Source: Owenia fusiformis
Taxonomy: Eukaryota; Annelida; Polychaeta; Sabellida; Oweniidae
Reading direction: 5' to 3'
Length of the DNA: 64,000 bases
Assembly: GCA_903813345.2 (NCBI GenBank)
Contig: CAIIXF020000002.1
Location: 1,526,001 to 1,590,000 of the forward strand
In this document: positions 61,891 through 64,000 of the stretch, piece after piece
Layout: each line of letters opens with the position of its first letter
Position numbering within the stretch: position 1 is the stretch's first letter
Position numbers and translations under genes: made by a program
The notes under the pieces: generated by a model
The model's database searches: none
Told to the model about the DNA's origin: nothing
Seen by the model: the letters and a program-made list of their open reading frames with translations, nothing else

Positions 61891-64000
61891 TGGAAGCACA
61901 TAAAACAGTATTTAACTCATAATCACACAAGCGTTTTGGGGGTTTCCGGACCCTCCTTCCCAACCCTTTTGATTGGCCCATAGAATCTGTACCACCCTGT
62001 TCACCCTCAATCACTCTCTTATTTTTAGACTTACTACACCCTTTTTCCTGTGTTTCACTATCTGCATCAAGTATCACTCCTTTTTCCCTCATTTGGACTT
62101 CTCCTTGGTCGCTAGGCTCACATTTTTCATCTCTCGGCTCAGTTTCATATAACTCCACATCCATCGGGTCTGTTTTCACCTCTATATTCATTTTGGTCTC
62201 GGGTGGGGTCGGATCATCATCATGGAGTATTTTGTCCTCAGTTTCATCACTGTCCACTCTCATCTTTTCTCTCTGTTTCATCTCGGACGAATCCAAAGTC
62301 ATTGGGTCAGATGGAATCTCCTCCAACTTCAGTTTGGTCTCATCCGAAGGTATTTTCCAGTCTTCTGGAAGTTGGCTCTCGTATGGTTTGAGTTGATCAA
62401 AATGGACCACTTTGGGTGTCCGCTTTCCCCACTCACAGATGCGATAGGTGACATCAGACATCTTCTGCAAAACCTGAAATGGACCTAACCAACGACATTG
62501 CAATTTAGGAGAAATACCTCTTTTCTTGTTATTGTTTAAGTACCATACTGCATCACCAGGATTATATCCTTTACCAACCACACGTCGATCATAAACATCT
62601 CGTTGACGGATTGCTGACTTTTTTAACACCCTGCTTGCCCTTTCATGAGCATCTTTCAGGCCTTGTCGAAGTTCAATCACATAGTCTGTCTTCATTTCTT
62701 CACATTGTGGATCCTCTATCATCCAAGATACTGGAACAGATAATTCCCGCCCAAACATCATCATAGCTGGCGTTTCCCCGGTAGCATCATGTGTAGATGA
62801 GCGATACGCCATGAGAGCAAATGGAATCTGTACATCCCAGTCAGACTGATGGACCTCGGGTTGCAACAACTTAGCAATAGTGTCAAGTAAGGTCCTGTTA
62901 TATCTTTCGACCATCCCGTCACTCTGTGGGTGGAAGGGGGTGGTTCGGGTCTTGTGTATCCCCATCAATTTGCAGACTTCTTGAAAAACATGAGATTCGA
63001 AGTTCCGACCCTGGTCGGAGTGCAAGTCTGCGGGAACTCCGAATCTACACACAACTTCTGTAACCAGCTTGTCTGCCACTGTGATGGCTTCTTGGTTAGG
63101 AAGGGCAAAGGCTTCTACCCACTTGGAAAAATAGTCAGCACACACCATGATCACCTTGTTCCCTCTAGACGTCTCGGGAAATGGTCCTAATATGTCCACT
63201 GCGTACCTCTCCATGGGACTACTTACCCCTTGTATCTGCAATGGAGCTCTTCTGGCTCGCAGAGGTTTTCTTCTCTTTCCACACGTGTGACAGGTTCGCA
63301 CAACCCCTCTGACATCAACCCTCTGTTCGAACCAATAAAATCTCTGCCTACTTTTCAAAAAGGTCCTACGGATTCCAAAATGCCCCGCTACCTTGTTAGT
63401 ATGACACATTTCTAGAACAACCAGCTTCATCGGGGATGGTACAACAATTTGCAAATGACCATGCTCTCCACTTGCATCCTCCCATCTTTTACAAAGTACA
63501 TCCTTGTGAATTTCTAGCTGGTTCCAAAGGTGCCAATAATGTTTGGTTGCTGGTGAGTTAAAACTGATTTTATCCCAAATAGGCCTAGTGTTAGAGGAAC
63601 GCAACGCCTCTAATATGGGCTGTATCTCAGGGTCCTGTTCCTGTGCCTCTGCAATCTTTTCCAACGTCCAAGTTGGTTCAATAGCAACCATAGCAACTTG
63701 TAATTGAGACACATCTTCTTGTTGAGCTACCTCATCACAGTGAGAACACTGTGTACAGGGTCTCCGAGACATAACATCAGCGTTGGCATGTCGTGGTCCA
63801 GGTCTGTACTCCAATTGAAAGTTGTATTCTTGAAGCACCTCTAACCATCGAGCCAATTGTCCCTCTGGGTTCTTAAAATTCGTCAACCATCTCAAGGATC
63901 CATGGTCTGAGCGAATGGTGAATCGTACACCATATAGATATTGACGAAAATACTTCGCGAAGTGCACCACAGCCAAGAGTTCCTTCCTGGTTACACAGTA
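60737..64000 (-). CDS. Ty3/Gypsy-type pol: RNase H, integrase and RS-rich extension (5' end outside window)
   Basis: The frame is open to the right edge; sequence before residue 1 of the visible part (YCVTRKELLAVVH) shows that RNase H and RT continue upstream. In order: RNase H end (IRSDHGSLRWL), the integrase zinc finger (H...H...CHTCGKRRK), the integrase core with AVDILGP, LHSDQGRNF and GMVERYNRTL giving the D, D and E residues, then a C-terminal GPF-type strand (RWLGPFQVLQ). The frame then continues for about 500 residues: an acidic linker, an RS/RD-rich region (RDRDSREDRDSRDYHRDRS), a Pro/Thr/Ser-rich part and a short conserved-looking end (IRFRYYTRDGSVLEDE). The polymerase catalyses copying and integration of the element; the extension's role is unknown. 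The RT and gag are outside. Confidence 0.93.
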   Translation of the reverse strand, partial: YCVTRKELLAVVHFAKYFRQYLYGVRFTIRSDHGSLRWLTNFKNPEGQLARWLEVLQEYNFQLEYRPGPRHANADVMSRRPCTQCSHCDEVAQQEDVSQLQVAMVAIEPTWTLEKIAEAQEQDPEIQPILEALRSSNTRPIWDKISFNSPATKHYWHLWNQLEIHKDVLCKRWEDASGEHGHLQIVVPSPMKLVVLEMCHTNKVAGHFGIRRTFLKSRQRFYWFEQRVDVRGVVRTCHTCGKRRKPLRARRAPLQIQGVSSPMERYAVDILGPFPETSRGNKVIMVCADYFSKWVEAFALPNQEAITVADKLVTEVVCRFGVPADLHSDQGRNFESHVFQEVCKLMGIHKTRTTPFHPQSDGMVERYNRTLLDTIAKLLQPEVHQSDWDVQIPFALMAYRSSTHDATGETPAMMMFGRELSVPVSWMIEDPQCEEMKTDYVIELRQGLKDAHERASRVLKKSAIRQRDVYDRRVVGKGYNPGDAVWYLNNNKKRGISPKLQCRWLGPFQVLQKMSDVTYRICEWGKRTPKVVHFDQLKPYESQLPEDWKIPSDETKLKLEEIPSDPMTLDSSEMKQREKMRVDSDETEDKILHDDDPTPPETKMNIEVKTDPMDVELYETEPRDEKCEPSDQGEVQMREKGVILDADSETQEKGCSKSKNKRVIEGEQGGTDSMGQSKGLGRRVRKPPKRLCDYELNTVLCASRVEDKMSHWPRPRFGDRGDRFRYGYNDRRGRSRDRDSREDRDSRDYHRDRSNDRKDRDSKERRVNSSDSGKVDKFARWDRPSRSSSKDSLPVERIATVQEPTGFNLMEQLSGLLQTWQSASDVKRPQFPPPSASLGAPPTSLMSAPEVIATAPIVSKNHAMSPEATPVTSKAPVTSLGTRPTPTSVPCTTVPKTSVVTSKTSSVSSQSVTKDPLALPSTTTTMASNTVTTAASKSPIVWGKRVIEPKEKEGKHTGTKKVDSQGDSRIVIPIGEGKEYVLNKDKGKSPKPKPKSAPRKKSKKEPKSVAIIETSSDEDESKKITKTAKVVLERLEEEDVETEEYEPYKKGTVNNPIKMEIRFRYYTRDGSVLEDETLVTRYASLKI

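Noticed and set aside
60915-63415. Plus-strand frames opposite the retroelement pol
   Set aside because: They are antisense shadows of a clear integrase and its extension.

Overview
The window is nuclear DNA of a multicellular animal, most likely a marine invertebrate. Genes are split by GT-AG introns, the DNA is AT-rich and crowded with transposable elements, and the recognisable genes belong to animal families (class C GPCR, C-type lectin/discoidin/EGF receptors, Pol III tRNA genes with eukaryotic A and B boxes). I cannot fix the phylum from sequence alone.

Layout. (1) 1-24,300, plus strand: the 3' part of a class C, GABA-B-like receptor. Fourteen exons can be traced in phase from 1,939 to a stop at 24,215; the 5' exons lie left of the window. 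Its long introns hold nested MITEs, a hAT remnant with a perfect 8-bp target duplication, LINE fragments and hairpin elements. (2) 24,937-26,576, minus strand: a three-exon gene model of unknown function, convergent with the receptor. (3) 26.6-34 kb: intergenic DNA with a 5'-truncated LINE, a 451-bp hairpin element and a second 5'-truncated LINE flanked by a 14-bp target duplication. (4) 34,147-38,877, minus strand: a complete nine-exon gene. Its exons sum to exactly 757 codons and encode signal peptide, C-type lectin, F5/8C (discoidin), 11 EGF domains and a transmembrane anchor. A tandem paralog at 40,256-41,971 keeps only the three 3' exons and has lost two EGF domains. (5) 42.6-48.5 kb: two clusters of tandem tRNA-His(GTG) genes (seven plus two full copies, with half-copies at the edges). 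They sit in a segmental duplication (about 44,004-47,268 and 47,932-52,738) that also carries a small secreted-peptide gene with a TATA box, a leader exon, a signal peptide and a KRAKR processing site. The coding exon that ends the peptide lies between the two duplicons, so only the first copy is complete. (6) 53,034-54,299: a broken PIF/Harbinger transposase. (7) 54,827-58,353: the last exon of a single-pass membrane protein abutting a minisatellite of about 35 copies of a 91-bp unit. (8) 58.4-64 kb, minus strand: the 3' half of a Ty3/Gypsy-type retrotransposon (RNase H, integrase, a long RS-rich extension), followed by a purine tract and an LTR whose start has TGTAACA and which carries a CRE and a TATA box.

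The strongest unusual signals are the tRNA-His arrays ending in half-tRNAs; a set of CAC-starting inverted-repeat elements that all make 5-bp target duplications; paralogous empty sites that prove several insertions; the lectin-discoidin-EGF receptor pair; the duplicated secreted-peptide gene; and decayed tandem copies of splice junctions next to real exons in two unrelated genes.
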